Of a DNA stretch of 24,533 nucleotides, positions 14,869 to 21,563 are shown piece after piece; position 1 is the stretch's first letter; each line of letters begins with the position of its first letter. The position numbers and the translations under genes were made by a program. The DNA comes from a virus, in the IMG/VR virus record IMGVR_UViG_3300027759_005135, positions 1-24,533 of that record; one strand, written 5' to 3'. Below the pieces are notes generated by a model. It searched no databases, was not told the DNA's origin, and saw only the letters and a list, made by a program, of their open reading frames with translations.

Positions 14869-16413
14869 ATGGATTACCAAAAAGCCAAAGATGTTAGAGG
14901 TAAATCTTTTTCATCACTACTGATAGACAATATTGTTGGAGGTGGTGGTGTTGGTTCGTCTTTAAGTAAAACGGTTTCAGAAAAAACTCAAGCAAACGTC
15001 AAAGGCATCAAACAGGCTTTTGATCCATTACAAATTGCCAAAACTTTAACTTTTGGTAGTAATTTGGCACCAGCATTATTAGGTCGTGCAATGGGTCGAA
15101 GTAACGAAGATATTAAGTTTTTTACTGGTAGGACTAGAAAAAGACGTTCTGCATTTGCAAGTGCACTAGATGATTCTGCTTCTGGTATTGGCCAAGCAAA
15201 TCCTGCTGTCGAGGCTTTAGGTAACATTTACGATCTATTGGTTGAAAAAGATGAATTAAAAAAACAAGAAATACTCGATAGAGAAAAAGAATCTAAAAAT
15301 GAAGAAGATTATGCTGAGTTTGTTAATCAAGAATTAATTAAAGCATTAACTGCTCGTAGAAAACCTTCTAAAGAAAAAAAACAATATCGTGATGAAAAAG
15401 GCAGGTTTGCTAAAGAACCTCCTGTTGAAGCGCCAAAAAGTGCACCAGCACCTAAACCAGCAACACCAGCACCAGCACCTAAACCAGCAACACCAGCACC
15501 AGCACCTAAACCAGCAACACCAGCACCAGCACCTAAACCAGCAGCACCAGCACCAGCACCAGCACCAGCAGCTAAGCCACCAGCACCAGCAGCTAAGCCA
15601 ACAGTTAAACCATCTACAGCCGTAAAATTGTCAACTGGAGCTGCAGCAATATCAATATTGGGAGAAACCGGAGCAAAAACTCCAGAGCAAGCTTTAAAAA
15701 AAGGTGGCCAAATTGTGGGTAACGATCCTAGTGCCGGTTATTATTCATATGGAATTTTTGGTATGAATTCCAAATCAAAAACTATTGACGATTTTGTTGT
15801 ACAGAACCCACAATTTGGATTTAAAGAAAAACCAGGCACAAAAGAATTTAACGAAGAATGGAAAAAAGTGGCATCTGAACGAGCAAAAGAACTGTTTGAT
15901 GCACAGATGGATTGGTACGAAAAAAATGTATTTGATCCATTAAAGAAAGACTTATCATCTAAATTACCTAATGGTTTTGGAGAAGATCCTAGAGTAATAT
16001 CTTATTTTGCTGATAGGCGAATACAATATGGAGAAGTGCAAGAAAATTCAGCAATAGAATATGCAAAATCATCTTCAACACCAACAGAATTTTTAGAGAA
16101 AATCACTGATTACGATTTAAACACTTTAAATTTGAGCTTTCCAACAGCATTAAAAAATAATCCTGATATAAGAAAAGGTTTAGAAAATCGAGTAAAAAAT
16201 AGAAAAAGTTTATCCTTATCAATTAATAATTCTGGCAATGTAATTGTTACCGGAGCTAAAGAGAATCAAGAACTTAAAGAAAGCTTAAATAGAGATAAAC
16301 GAGCACAAGATACAGTAACAAATAATATAACCACAAATACAAGTCAAAAATCAGAAGAACGAGAAGAAGCTGTTGATGACAAACCAGCACATATGAAGAA
16401 AAGGCGCATGTAA
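14869..16413 (+). CDS. Hub/tape-measure-region protein with lysozyme-like domain
   Basis: 514 aa. Residues 1-90 form a module shared with the next gene (MDYQKAKDVRGKSF..., GSNLAPALLGRAMGRSNEDIKFFTG). A charged coiled-coil segment (~115-170) follows, then a Pro/Ala/Lys linker at ~186-250 built from PKPATPAPA repeats. Residues ~258-420 resemble phage tail and VgrG-associated peptidoglycan hydrolases: a helix ending in LGETG (candidate catalytic E266), then GGQIVGNDPSAGYYSYGIFGMNS (family: G-x-V-x-x-D-x-x-G-x-SYGxYQ), TIDDFV, F-N-E-E-W and FDAQMDWY. The C-terminus is basic and Asn/Thr-rich. A cell-wall-cutting role at infection would compensate for the missing lysozyme in this phage's gp5. Its place after gp26 corresponds to the T4 27-28-29 hub genes. 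The enzymatic assignment is by pattern only. Confidence 0.6.
   Translation: MDYQKAKDVRGKSFSSLLIDNIVGGGGVGSSLSKTVSEKTQANVKGIKQAFDPLQIAKTLTFGSNLAPALLGRAMGRSNEDIKFFTGRTRKRRSAFASALDDSASGIGQANPAVEALGNIYDLLVEKDELKKQEILDREKESKNEEDYAEFVNQELIKALTARRKPSKEKKQYRDEKGRFAKEPPVEAPKSAPAPKPATPAPAPKPATPAPAPKPATPAPAPKPAAPAPAPAPAAKPPAPAAKPTVKPSTAVKLSTGAAAISILGETGAKTPEQALKKGGQIVGNDPSAGYYSYGIFGMNSKSKTIDDFVVQNPQFGFKEKPGTKEFNEEWKKVASERAKELFDAQMDWYEKNVFDPLKKDLSSKLPNGFGEDPRVISYFADRRIQYGEVQENSAIEYAKSSSTPTEFLEKITDYDLNTLNLSFPTALKNNPDIRKGLENRVKNRKSLSLSINNSGNVIVTGAKENQELKESLNRDKRAQDTVTNNITTNTSQKSEEREEAVDDKPAHMKKRRM
15451..15558 (+). repeat. Four tandem copies of a 27-bp coding repeat (PKPATPAPA)
   Basis: Units begin at 15451, 15478, 15505 and 15532, each starting CCTAAACCAGC. 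The first three are identical and the fourth differs at one base, giving A for T at one residue. They encode an extended Pro/Ala/Lys linker and are followed by looser CCAGCA repeats to about 15600. Near-identity at DNA level implies recent copy-number expansion. Confidence 0.9.
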
Positions 16414-17813
16414 TGGATTACCAACAAGCACAGAAAATTAGAGGCAAATCTTTTGCTTCCATAATGACAGAAAAACTTGCTGAAGGTGATAGTATTGGTG
16501 GTTCATTGAGAGCAACTGTTTCTGAAAAATCACGAGCAAGAATGAAAGGTATTAAAGAAAAGTTTGATATTTTAAATATTGCCAAGATGATGACCGGTGG
16601 TTCAAACTTAGCGCCTGCCATTTTAGGTAGAATGTTAGGTCGTAGCACAAGAGATATAAAGTATTTTGCTGGTATCAAAGATAAAAAAACAGCTAGTAAA
16701 TTAGGGCCAACTGGTGATGGTGTCAATCCTGAAATGATGGGAATTTTAGAAAAAATATATGATTTTCTAAAAGAAACAAATGATGAAGATAGATTAAAGA
16801 AACAAGAAGAATCTCAATTTGCCGAAGAAAAACAATTAGAAAGAATTCGCCGACATAAAGAACTTATGGAAGCTATAACAGGTAAACCTTATACAAACAC
16901 ATATACAAAAGTTAAAAAGGAAGAAGATGGAACAAGTCTAATGGATTCCATTTTTGGTTCTGGGGCATTTAAATTATTAGGAAATTTACTTAAATTTGCA
17001 ATTAGTCCTTTAGGATTAACAATTCTTGGTTTTGTGGCCGCACAACAATTTATACAATGGGTCGCTGATAACATGACAGATTATTCAGCAATTACTCCAA
17101 AACAAGCCGCAGAAATTTTGGAACGAAATGATCCAAATGAAATAAAGAAATATGGTGGCGTTGAAGGACTAAAAAAAATAATTGAAAATACTCCTGAAAT
17201 AGCTCAAGAGTTGATGGATCGTTATAATGACCCCAATTTAAAACCAGAAGAAAAATTGCAAATTGAAAAAGAAGCAAGAAGATATGGTGGTATAGAATTA
17301 GTTAAACAAATAGCTAAAGAAGGAGAAATTTCTTATACACCAGGTGCGCAACAAGTTGAATTTGAAGAAAAATTGGGACTTGGCGCAAGACCAACCAAAG
17401 ATATGTTTCCAAAAGATTCACCACAAAGACTTAAACTACGGCAAGATAAATGGGATCAAATTGCTGCTGGTAGATATAATGACGATGGTACGTTAAAAGA
17501 AGAATTTAGAATTAAAAAACCAGAAACAACGCCACAAGAAAAAACTGAAGTAAAACCCGCTATAACACCAGTAAGTAATTCAGAACCCCCCTCAGTAGGA
17601 AACACAAACGTTGGCCAACAATTAAATACTTTGCAGGGTGAAAATTTGATGGCAAAAATTGATGATAAAACTGAGGTGGCAAAAGCTATTACAACAAACA
17701 ATGTTATTAAAAATGATTCGAATTCTTCTGTAAAGAGGGGTTATATACCTTCAGTAAGAAACCAAGAAGAAACGTTTCAACAAATGATATTACAAAGTAC
17801 CAGAGTTGTTTAA
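16413..17813 (+). CDS. Hub/tape-measure-like protein, paralogue of the preceding gene
   Basis: 466 aa. The first ~87 residues match the preceding protein at about 50 positions by hand alignment (MDYQ-x-A-x3-RGKSF, TVSEK, KGI, IAK, GSNLAPA-x-LGR-x2-GRS, DIK-x-F). The rest differs: a charged helical region (~100-165), a hydrophobic segment at ~188-215 (LLGNLLKFAISPLGLTILGFVA) able to span or enter a membrane, then Glu/Lys-rich helices and a low-complexity polar C-terminus. Length, helix content and the hydrophobic stretch recall tape-measure (gp29-like) proteins, which sit in the tail lumen and leave with the DNA, but no specific family motif is recognised. The ATG overlaps the preceding stop by 1 nt (TAATG), so the pair is translationally coupled. 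Last gene of the rightward operon. Confidence 0.55.
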   Translation: MDYQQAQKIRGKSFASIMTEKLAEGDSIGGSLRATVSEKSRARMKGIKEKFDILNIAKMMTGGSNLAPAILGRMLGRSTRDIKYFAGIKDKKTASKLGPTGDGVNPEMMGILEKIYDFLKETNDEDRLKKQEESQFAEEKQLERIRRHKELMEAITGKPYTNTYTKVKKEEDGTSLMDSIFGSGAFKLLGNLLKFAISPLGLTILGFVAAQQFIQWVADNMTDYSAITPKQAAEILERNDPNEIKKYGGVEGLKKIIENTPEIAQELMDRYNDPNLKPEEKLQIEKEARRYGGIELVKQIAKEGEISYTPGAQQVEFEEKLGLGARPTKDMFPKDSPQRLKLRQDKWDQIAAGRYNDDGTLKEEFRIKKPETTPQEKTEVKPAITPVSNSEPPSVGNTNVGQQLNTLQGENLMAKIDDKTEVAKAITTNNVIKNDSNSSVKRGYIPSVRNQEETFQQMILQSTRVV

Positions 17814-17817
17814 CCAA

Positions 17818-17862
17818 TAAAAAACCCGCCAAGGTTGCGCATTGTTAAGAGGCGTGGCGGGT
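17818..17862 (-). terminator. Rho-independent terminator for leftward transcription
   Basis: ACCCGCCA at 17824-17831 pairs with TGGCGGGT at 17855-17862 (8 bp, GC-rich, 23-nt loop). On the minus strand the stem is followed by a run of six T. It ends the gp32-side operon just after the small exported protein. The stem also faces the end of the rightward operon (stop at 17813) but has no T-run on that side. Confidence 0.8.
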
Positions 17863-17884
17863 GTGTTACTACTATTTAGAAGAA

Positions 17885-18013
17885 TTACTTCTTCTTTTCA
17901 TCTTTCTTAACTTCTGCTTTTGGAGCTTCTTTCTTTGGCTCTTCCTTTTTGGGGGCCTGAGCAAAGGCGGTTACTGCAAATGCAGCTGCAAGTAGGGATA
18001 CAAGATATTTCAT
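17885..18013 (-). CDS. Tiny exported Lys/Glu/Pro-rich protein
   Basis: 42 aa. Residues 1-18 (MKYLVSLLAAAFAVTAFA) are a near-ideal Sec signal peptide with an AFA/Q cleavage site. The remaining 24 residues are almost only Lys, Glu, Pro and Ala (QAPKKEEPKKEAPKAEVKKD and a lysine tail). AAGGAAG lies 5-6 nt before the ATG, and the gene is 40 nt downstream of gp32, followed by the terminator at 17818-17862. Short exported proteins of this composition are, from memory, common in Burkholderiales genomes. The function is unknown; a periplasmic or envelope-binding peptide is inference. The GC-richer signal-peptide codons stand out against the surrounding phage genes, which may indicate acquisition from a host. 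Confidence 0.75.
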   Translation of the reverse strand: MKYLVSLLAAAFAVTAFAQAPKKEEPKKEAPKAEVKKDEKKK

Positions 18014-18053
18014 TTTACTTCCTTTCAATCAAAGTTAAAAAAATCACAAGGCA

Positions 18054-18941
18054 TCAATTTTCTTCAGCAAGTTTACTAAAGTATGCCATATCATCATCTT
18101 CTACATCATCTTTAAAAGGTGAATCTCCAGATTTAGATTTAGGAGCATCAAAAGTTTTAGCTTTAACTTGTTCTACGGTTGTCTTTGGTGCTTCACCATT
18201 TAGACCAAGTACCTTATCAAGGCGTTTCTTCAAATCATCATATGATTTAAATTCTTTATCACCAACCAACTCTTGTAGTGAGTATTGTGATTTCCAAATT
18301 GTTTCAAGGTCAGCATCATTAGCGGACAATGGAGCTGCCGATTCAAATTCAGATTTATCGTAGTTTTGATAACCCTCAACTTTACGAATCTTTATCTTAA
18401 AGTTAGCACCTTTCCATAAATCAAATGGATTGACTGCTTCTTCATCAGCAAACTGAGGATTCATTGCTTCAGTAACCTTATCAAAGATTTTCTTACCATA
18501 ACGAAACAAGAATACTTTACCTTCATTCTCAGGATGTTTTGGATCGGATACAATATAAACGTTTGAAACGTAATTTAGTTTACGTTTTTGTTTACGAACT
18601 ACATCTTTGTTCGCTTCTATACCAGAATTCCATAGTGTAGAATTGTGTTCACAAACTGGACATTGTTGGTTCTTAGTGGTCAAACAATTATCAATTAACC
18701 AACCACCAGGACCTTGGAATCCATGTGAGAAGATTTTGACCCAAGGCAGAGCATCATCACCATCTTTTTCAGATGCAGGAAGAAAACGGATAGTGGCCAT
18801 GCCATTACCTGCCTTATCAACTTCTGGACGCCAGAAATTATCGACCTTTGTGTTGCCTTCGGTTGTTTGGGAGAGTGCCTCGACTGCTTTAGATAGTTTG
18901 TCAAGGTTGCCAGATTGGCGTTTTAGATTTGCAAAACTCAT
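18054..18941 (-). CDS. 32: Single-stranded DNA-binding protein, gp32
   Basis: 295 aa (T4 gp32 is 301). The N-terminus has the basic self-association segment (FANLKRQSGNLDKL, counterpart of the LAST motif). The DNA-binding core carries FWRPEVDKAGNGMATIRFLPA (~36-56) and the zinc ligands H73, C86, C94 and C97 (IFSHGF..., DNCL, CPVCEHN), equivalent to T4 H64/C77/C87/C90. The C-terminus is acidic (DDVEDDDMAYFSKLAEEN), the part that recruits replication and recombination partners. It coats ssDNA at the fork and stimulates polymerase, helicase loading and recombination. Its mRNA starts from a consensus sigma70 promoter and has a repeated leader that may serve autoregulation. Confidence 0.93.
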   Translation of the reverse strand: MSFANLKRQSGNLDKLSKAVEALSQTTEGNTKVDNFWRPEVDKAGNGMATIRFLPASEKDGDDALPWVKIFSHGFQGPGGWLIDNCLTTKNQQCPVCEHNSTLWNSGIEANKDVVRKQKRKLNYVSNVYIVSDPKHPENEGKVFLFRYGKKIFDKVTEAMNPQFADEEAVNPFDLWKGANFKIKIRKVEGYQNYDKSEFESAAPLSANDADLETIWKSQYSLQELVGDKEFKSYDDLKKRLDKVLGLNGEAPKTTVEQVKAKTFDAPKSKSGDSPFKDDVEDDDMAYFSKLAEEN

Positions 18942-18954
18942 AGTATTTCCTTTC

Positions 18955-18977
18955 GTATTAAACGGAGTATTAAACGG
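18955..18977 (-). repeat. Tandem 11-bp repeat in the gp32 mRNA leader
   Basis: GTATTAAACGG occurs at 18955-18965 and 18967-18977 on the plus strand, so the mRNA reads CCGUUUAAUAC twice with a 1-nt spacer, just upstream of the AAAGGAAA ribosome site of gp32. T4 gp32 represses its own translation by binding a leader that is rich in unstructured UUAAA-like repeats. The equivalent role here is inference. Confidence 0.5.
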
Positions 18978-19006
18978 TATATAAACAACTTATCCACGAA
19001 CTGCTC

Positions 19007-19035
19007 ATTATATAATAGTATTTATCCAATGTCAA
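19007..19035 (-). promoter_or_regulatory. Consensus sigma70 promoter for gp32
   Basis: The minus strand reads TTGACA (19035-19030), a 17-nt spacer, then TATAAT (19012-19007): a perfect match to both hexamers and spacing. Start of transcription would be near 19000, giving a leader of about 59 nt. The -35 overlaps the stop of the HAD gene. Such a strong host-type promoter fits early or middle, high-level production of gp32. Confidence 0.85.
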
Positions 19036-19517
19036 GTGTACATTTTCAAAATACCTAACGTGGTCATGGTATCTGTGTGAAGTATACCAACACCACCTTC
19101 TCTACGCCATTGGTCAATATTAACTGGTGTATCATCAATCAATATTGAATTGGCATTAGAAAAATCTTTTTTCAATCTTTTACCTGGTACCAAATTGACC
19201 TTGAAACCAATGTTATGGGTTTGTAACCATATTAGTTTCTGAGCCCTAATATCAGCATCACGTTTTTCGGATGATGTAGAAGATAATATCTCAGTAGGTA
19301 TGTTTAACTTACTAAGATAGTTAATTAACATCATCGCATCTGGCATCAAATCTAGTGTTGCAAATTGTCTGTCAGCAATGAATGTTGTGAAAAACTTATC
19401 AAACGTTTTATATGTGTCCGCATCTTTTGGTGCAATCTTATATAATTCTTTGTATCGCTTATCAAAATCGGCAATCACACCATCCATGTCCAAGTAAATC
19501 TTTGTAATCTTATGCAT
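19032..19517 (-). CDS. HAD-superfamily phosphatase, 5'(3')-deoxyribonucleotidase-like
   Basis: 161 aa. The N-terminal YLDMDGVIADFDKRY contains the HAD nucleophile and acid/base (D9, D11). ILSSTSS near residue 80 is motif II, the PGKRLKKDF lysine region is motif III, and SILIDDTPVNIDQW near residue 125 is the acidic motif IV. Size and DMDGVIADF fit small phage and bacterial 5'(3')-nucleotidases, which dephosphorylate dNMPs and can rebalance nucleotide pools during phage replication. Substrate choice is not visible; phosphopeptide or sugar phosphates are possible. The start overlaps the gp59-like stop by 8 nt, and the stop overlaps the gp32 promoter. Confidence 0.75.
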   Translation of the reverse strand: MHKITKIYLDMDGVIADFDKRYKELYKIAPKDADTYKTFDKFFTTFIADRQFATLDLMPDAMMLINYLSKLNIPTEILSSTSSEKRDADIRAQKLIWLQTHNIGFKVNLVPGKRLKKDFSNANSILIDDTPVNIDQWRREGGVGILHTDTMTTLGILKMYT

Positions 19518-20130
19518 GCTCTTTAATTTTTTCTTTCAATATTTCTTTAAACTTCTGTTTATCGTAATTAATAAACGGTGTGTATTTCTTTATAATTCTT
19601 CGGTGTGTTGGCCAAACAATATCTTCAGTAATTTGTTTTTCCCATCGTGGCATACAATCAAATATATCGATTAGAATACAAACTGTTTCCAATTTAATCT
19701 TATCGTGCATCATTTTGGTGATTAACATTGGCCAACCGCCATCAATAGGTTTAAAGTAATCATCAATGTGCCAGAACTCAGCGCCATCAACACTATCGAA
19801 CATATATATTATATCATTCTCAAAGGTATATGTCAAGCTTTGTTGAGTTTTTTGCCACTTGGTATAGTTCTCATCACCATCTTGAAGTAAATCACCCACC
19901 CAATCACCTTTGCCTTGTATGAAATTGGCAATATAAAAGTCCTTGAGTTCCTCTAGATTGTATTTTCGGGATAATTTATAGAAATGGTATTTTGATTTGT
20001 TTGTACTAAATGTGGATTTAGATACATTTGTCTTACCATTGTATTTGAAGTAATCGTAAGAATCGGAAGTAAAGTGCAGCTTCAATGCATTCCATAGAGC
20101 ATAGGCTGCAAAGCCTGTGTTCTCGGTCAT
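19510..20130 (-). CDS. 59: Helicase loader, gp59-like
   Basis: 206 aa (T4 gp59 is 217), basic and helical. The segment YDYFKYNGKTNVSKSTF...KYHFYKLSRKYNLEELKDFYIANFIQGKGDWVGDL (~25-80) mirrors T4 gp59's YDVIKYNW..., KYFFQKLSEKYKLKEL and AWIGDI. In T4 the protein loads the gp41 helicase onto gp32-coated forks. Position between gp33 and gp32 is the T4 order (33-59-32, with a HAD gene added). The ATG overlaps the gp33 stop by 4 nt. Confidence 0.85.
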   Translation of the reverse strand: MTENTGFAAYALWNALKLHFTSDSYDYFKYNGKTNVSKSTFSTNKSKYHFYKLSRKYNLEELKDFYIANFIQGKGDWVGDLLQDGDENYTKWQKTQQSLTYTFENDIIYMFDSVDGAEFWHIDDYFKPIDGGWPMLITKMMHDKIKLETVCILIDIFDCMPRWEKQITEDIVWPTHRRIIKKYTPFINYDKQKFKEILKEKIKEHA

Positions 20131-20348
20131 ATTGGCAGTTTCGAACTCTTTTTCAACATATTGTTTTCTTGTGCTTCATCTTTAATCTTTGCTTTGAGTG
20201 CAGAAGATATAAGAGTGGCAGCCACTTCTATTTCAAGTTCCGTTTCTTTGCAATGATGACAGATGGCATCCATATAACCTAAATGTTTATCTGTCACCAG
20301 TTTTTCAATCATTATACTAAATTCTTTAATTTCATCACGACTTGGCAT
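20127..20348 (-). CDS. 33: Late transcription co-activator, gp33-like
   Basis: 73 aa (T4 gp33 is 112). The ordered part CHHCKETELEIEVAATLISSALKAKIKDEAQENNML and the ending KKSSKLPI match short gp33 proteins of T4-like environmental phages. Gp33 binds the RNA polymerase flap and connects it with the sliding clamp for late transcription from TATAAATA promoters. It lies directly upstream of gp59, as in T4, and starts 1 nt after the endolysin stop. The presence of this gene supports reading the TATAAATA element at 12214-12221 as a working late promoter. Confidence 0.75.
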   Translation of the reverse strand: MPSRDEIKEFSIMIEKLVTDKHLGYMDAICHHCKETELEIEVAATLISSALKAKIKDEAQENNMLKKSSKLPI

Positions 20349-20349
20349 A

Positions 20350-20889
20350 TTAAATTCTACTATAAAATATATGATTACCTATTTTTATTACAACCTTGTT
20401 TTTATTCCATCCAGGATTCACGTAAGTTGCATGGTAATACAATGCATTTGTTTCTGCTATTTTATCATGTAAAACAGGAACTGTCAATGCTCTTTTTGCA
20501 ATTAAAAGAGATTCTTCCCATCTATACCGATCTTGTCCGTGTACCATTTCTTTGACCATACAAGTCCATGAGAATTGGCATACTGTTCTAAGATTGGCAT
20601 CTGTGGTCTTTTGATATACTACGGCACAGATGTCTGTTGGGAAGTGGCCACTTTTAACACGATTGAGTGTTACTTGTGCAACGGCTAACTTGCCTTCGTA
20701 TGATTCGCCAGCAGATTCATAGTAAATATTTTTGGCGAGGCATTCAACTTGTTTATTATAACTTGCAGAAACTTGTTTTTCTGTTGTTGACGATATAAAT
20801 TCTTTTGATAGTGTGGGTACAGTAAACAAAACAGCAATCGCTGTTAATGCTGCTGTAACTAAATTAATTTTTGGAAGATTAAACTTCAT
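20350..20889 (-). CDS. Endolysin, SleB-type cell wall hydrolase
   Basis: 179 aa. A hydrophobic segment at ~8-28 follows a short basic start (MKFNLPKIN), giving a signal or signal-arrest-release type anchor for export. The catalytic domain begins ECLAKNIYYESAGESYEGKLAVAQVTLNRVKSGHFPTDICAVVYQ (~49-93), the Hydrolase_2/SleB pattern in which E58 is the likely catalytic acid; QFSW-x-C (~105-110) and YYHATYVNPGW follow. SleB-type enzymes are lytic transglycosylases that cut glycan strands. Good SD (AAGGAG) before the ATG. A strong hairpin lies in the 41-nt gap upstream and could reduce read-through, which would keep lysin levels low early. No holin was recognised next to it, though two tiny membrane proteins lie at 21564-21801. 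Confidence 0.85.
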   Translation of the reverse strand: MKFNLPKINLVTAALTAIAVLFTVPTLSKEFISSTTEKQVSASYNKQVECLAKNIYYESAGESYEGKLAVAQVTLNRVKSGHFPTDICAVVYQKTTDANLRTVCQFSWTCMVKEMVHGQDRYRWEESLLIAKRALTVPVLHDKIAETNALYYHATYVNPGWNKNKVVIKIGNHIFYSRI

Positions 20890-20903
20890 CTTTTCTCCTT
20901 GTT

Positions 20904-20922
20904 AAAGGCGGCCAAAGCCGCC
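20904..20922 (-). terminator. Hairpin between the 90-aa gene and endolysin (terminator or attenuator)
   Basis: GGCGGC at 20907-20912 pairs with GCCGCC at 20917-20922 around a 4-nt loop. On the minus strand the stem is followed by only three T (TTTAAC), so it is a weak intrinsic terminator. It would lower transcript reaching the endolysin, or protect a 3' end. Confidence 0.55.
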
Positions 20923-20930
20923 ATCTCCAA

Positions 20931-21203
20931 TTACGAATTTGATTTCGATTTTATTTTAACTTCAGGTTGTGGAGGGGTTTGAGAAACGAATAGATTGAGG
21001 GCTTCTGCCTTCTTAACTATATCTGTTTCTGTGGGGAATGGTGGCAACTCGGGAATATCAGGTGACTCTAAACCGGCAATCTTTGCTGCCTCAACCTGTG
21101 TGTGCCATTGTTCTAGTTTAGCGCTTCTGTTATAAGAATACTCATCAGATACTAAACCTTGTGCCATTTTTAATAATTCTAGGCGAATTTCATATGGTGT
21201 CAT
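20931..21203 (-). CDS. Small conserved T4-like phage protein, function unknown
   Basis: 90 aa. The pattern MTPYEIRLELLKMAQGLVSDEYSYNR at the start, LEQWHTQVEAAKIAG, then FPTETDIVKKAEALNLFVSQT is one I have seen in uncharacterised proteins of T4-like cyanophage- and pelagiphage-type genomes, where they also begin MTPYE(I/V)R. Helical N-terminus, Pro-rich middle (PDIPELPPFP), basic Ser/Lys tail. No catalytic motif. SD AGGAG lies 10 nt before the ATG. Lies between the tmRNA locus and the endolysin. Confidence 0.7.
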   Translation of the reverse strand: MTPYEIRLELLKMAQGLVSDEYSYNRSAKLEQWHTQVEAAKIAGLESPDIPELPPFPTETDIVKKAEALNLFVSQTPPQPEVKIKSKSNS

Positions 21204-21235
21204 TCTTCTACTCCTGTGTGTTTATGTGTGTAATG

Positions 21236-21260
21236 TATCAGCGTTATGTGTGTGCTGATA
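21236..21260 (-). other. Inverted repeat downstream of the tmRNA coding piece
   Basis: TATCAGC (21236-21242) and GCTGATA (21254-21260) form a perfect 7-bp stem with an 11-nt loop. There is no T-run after it, so it is more likely a 3'-end or processing hairpin of the tmRNA precursor, or part of the leader of the following gene, than a terminator. A repeated TTATGTGTGT (about 21222-21231 and 21244-21253) overlaps it. Confidence 0.5.
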
Positions 21261-21318
21261 ATTTATTTATCCAGGTGATTCTGTTGCTAAGTTCACCTGG
21301 TGAAACTCCGCTTACCTT

Positions 21319-21351
21319 TTAGGCAGCAAGTGCAAACTTATTATCGTTAGC
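21319..21351 (-). other. tmRNA tag-peptide reading frame (ANDNKFALAA)
   Basis: Codons GCT AAC GAT AAT AAG TTT GCA CTT GCT GCC TAA. The resume codon is GCT, the AND start is near-universal among tmRNA tags, and the FALAA end carries the LAA degron read by ClpXP. The ending resembles betaproteobacterial tags of the ANDERFALAA kind more than the longer alphaproteobacterial ones. Confidence 0.92.
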
Positions 21352-21433
21352 GTTTAATTTAATTTAGTGATTACGCCTTCTCTGGCGATCCTCCATTATT
21401 ATACTAATCTGATAATCGAATCTATTCACCCCC

Positions 21434-21503
21434 ATTAGGAACTACACTAGACCAGTCTGGCTCTGTTTGCTACCGATAACTCGGTTCGTTCTAATGTAGT
21501 TGC
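21434..21503 (-). ncRNA. Intervening segment of the permuted tmRNA precursor with 12-bp stem
   Basis: The 70 nt between the encoded CCA and the 5' G of the coding piece begins GC then AACTACATTAGA and ends TCTAGTGTAGTT then CCTAAT. The two 12-mers pair throughout with a single G-U wobble. The stem would stack near the acceptor helix and hold the two pieces together until the segment is excised by RNase-type processing. Confidence 0.85.
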
Positions 21504-21563
21504 TGGTGGAGGCGGTGGGATTCGCACCCACGTCTTACCAAACTTTTTAATAACTTCTACGAA

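Noticed and set aside
15430-15610. CRISPR-like or regulatory direct repeats
   Set aside because: The repeats are contiguous, 27 bp and in frame, encoding PKPATPAPA linkers; there are no spacers.
15389-15625. Plus-strand frame with repeated Gln-His-Gln-His-Leu-Asn
   Set aside because: It is the shadow of the Pro-Ala repeat in another frame of the 514-aa gene.
17920-18363. Plus-strand 147-aa frame opposite gp32
   Set aside because: It is antisense to gp32 and to the small exported protein, both of which have RBS and family or signal-peptide support.
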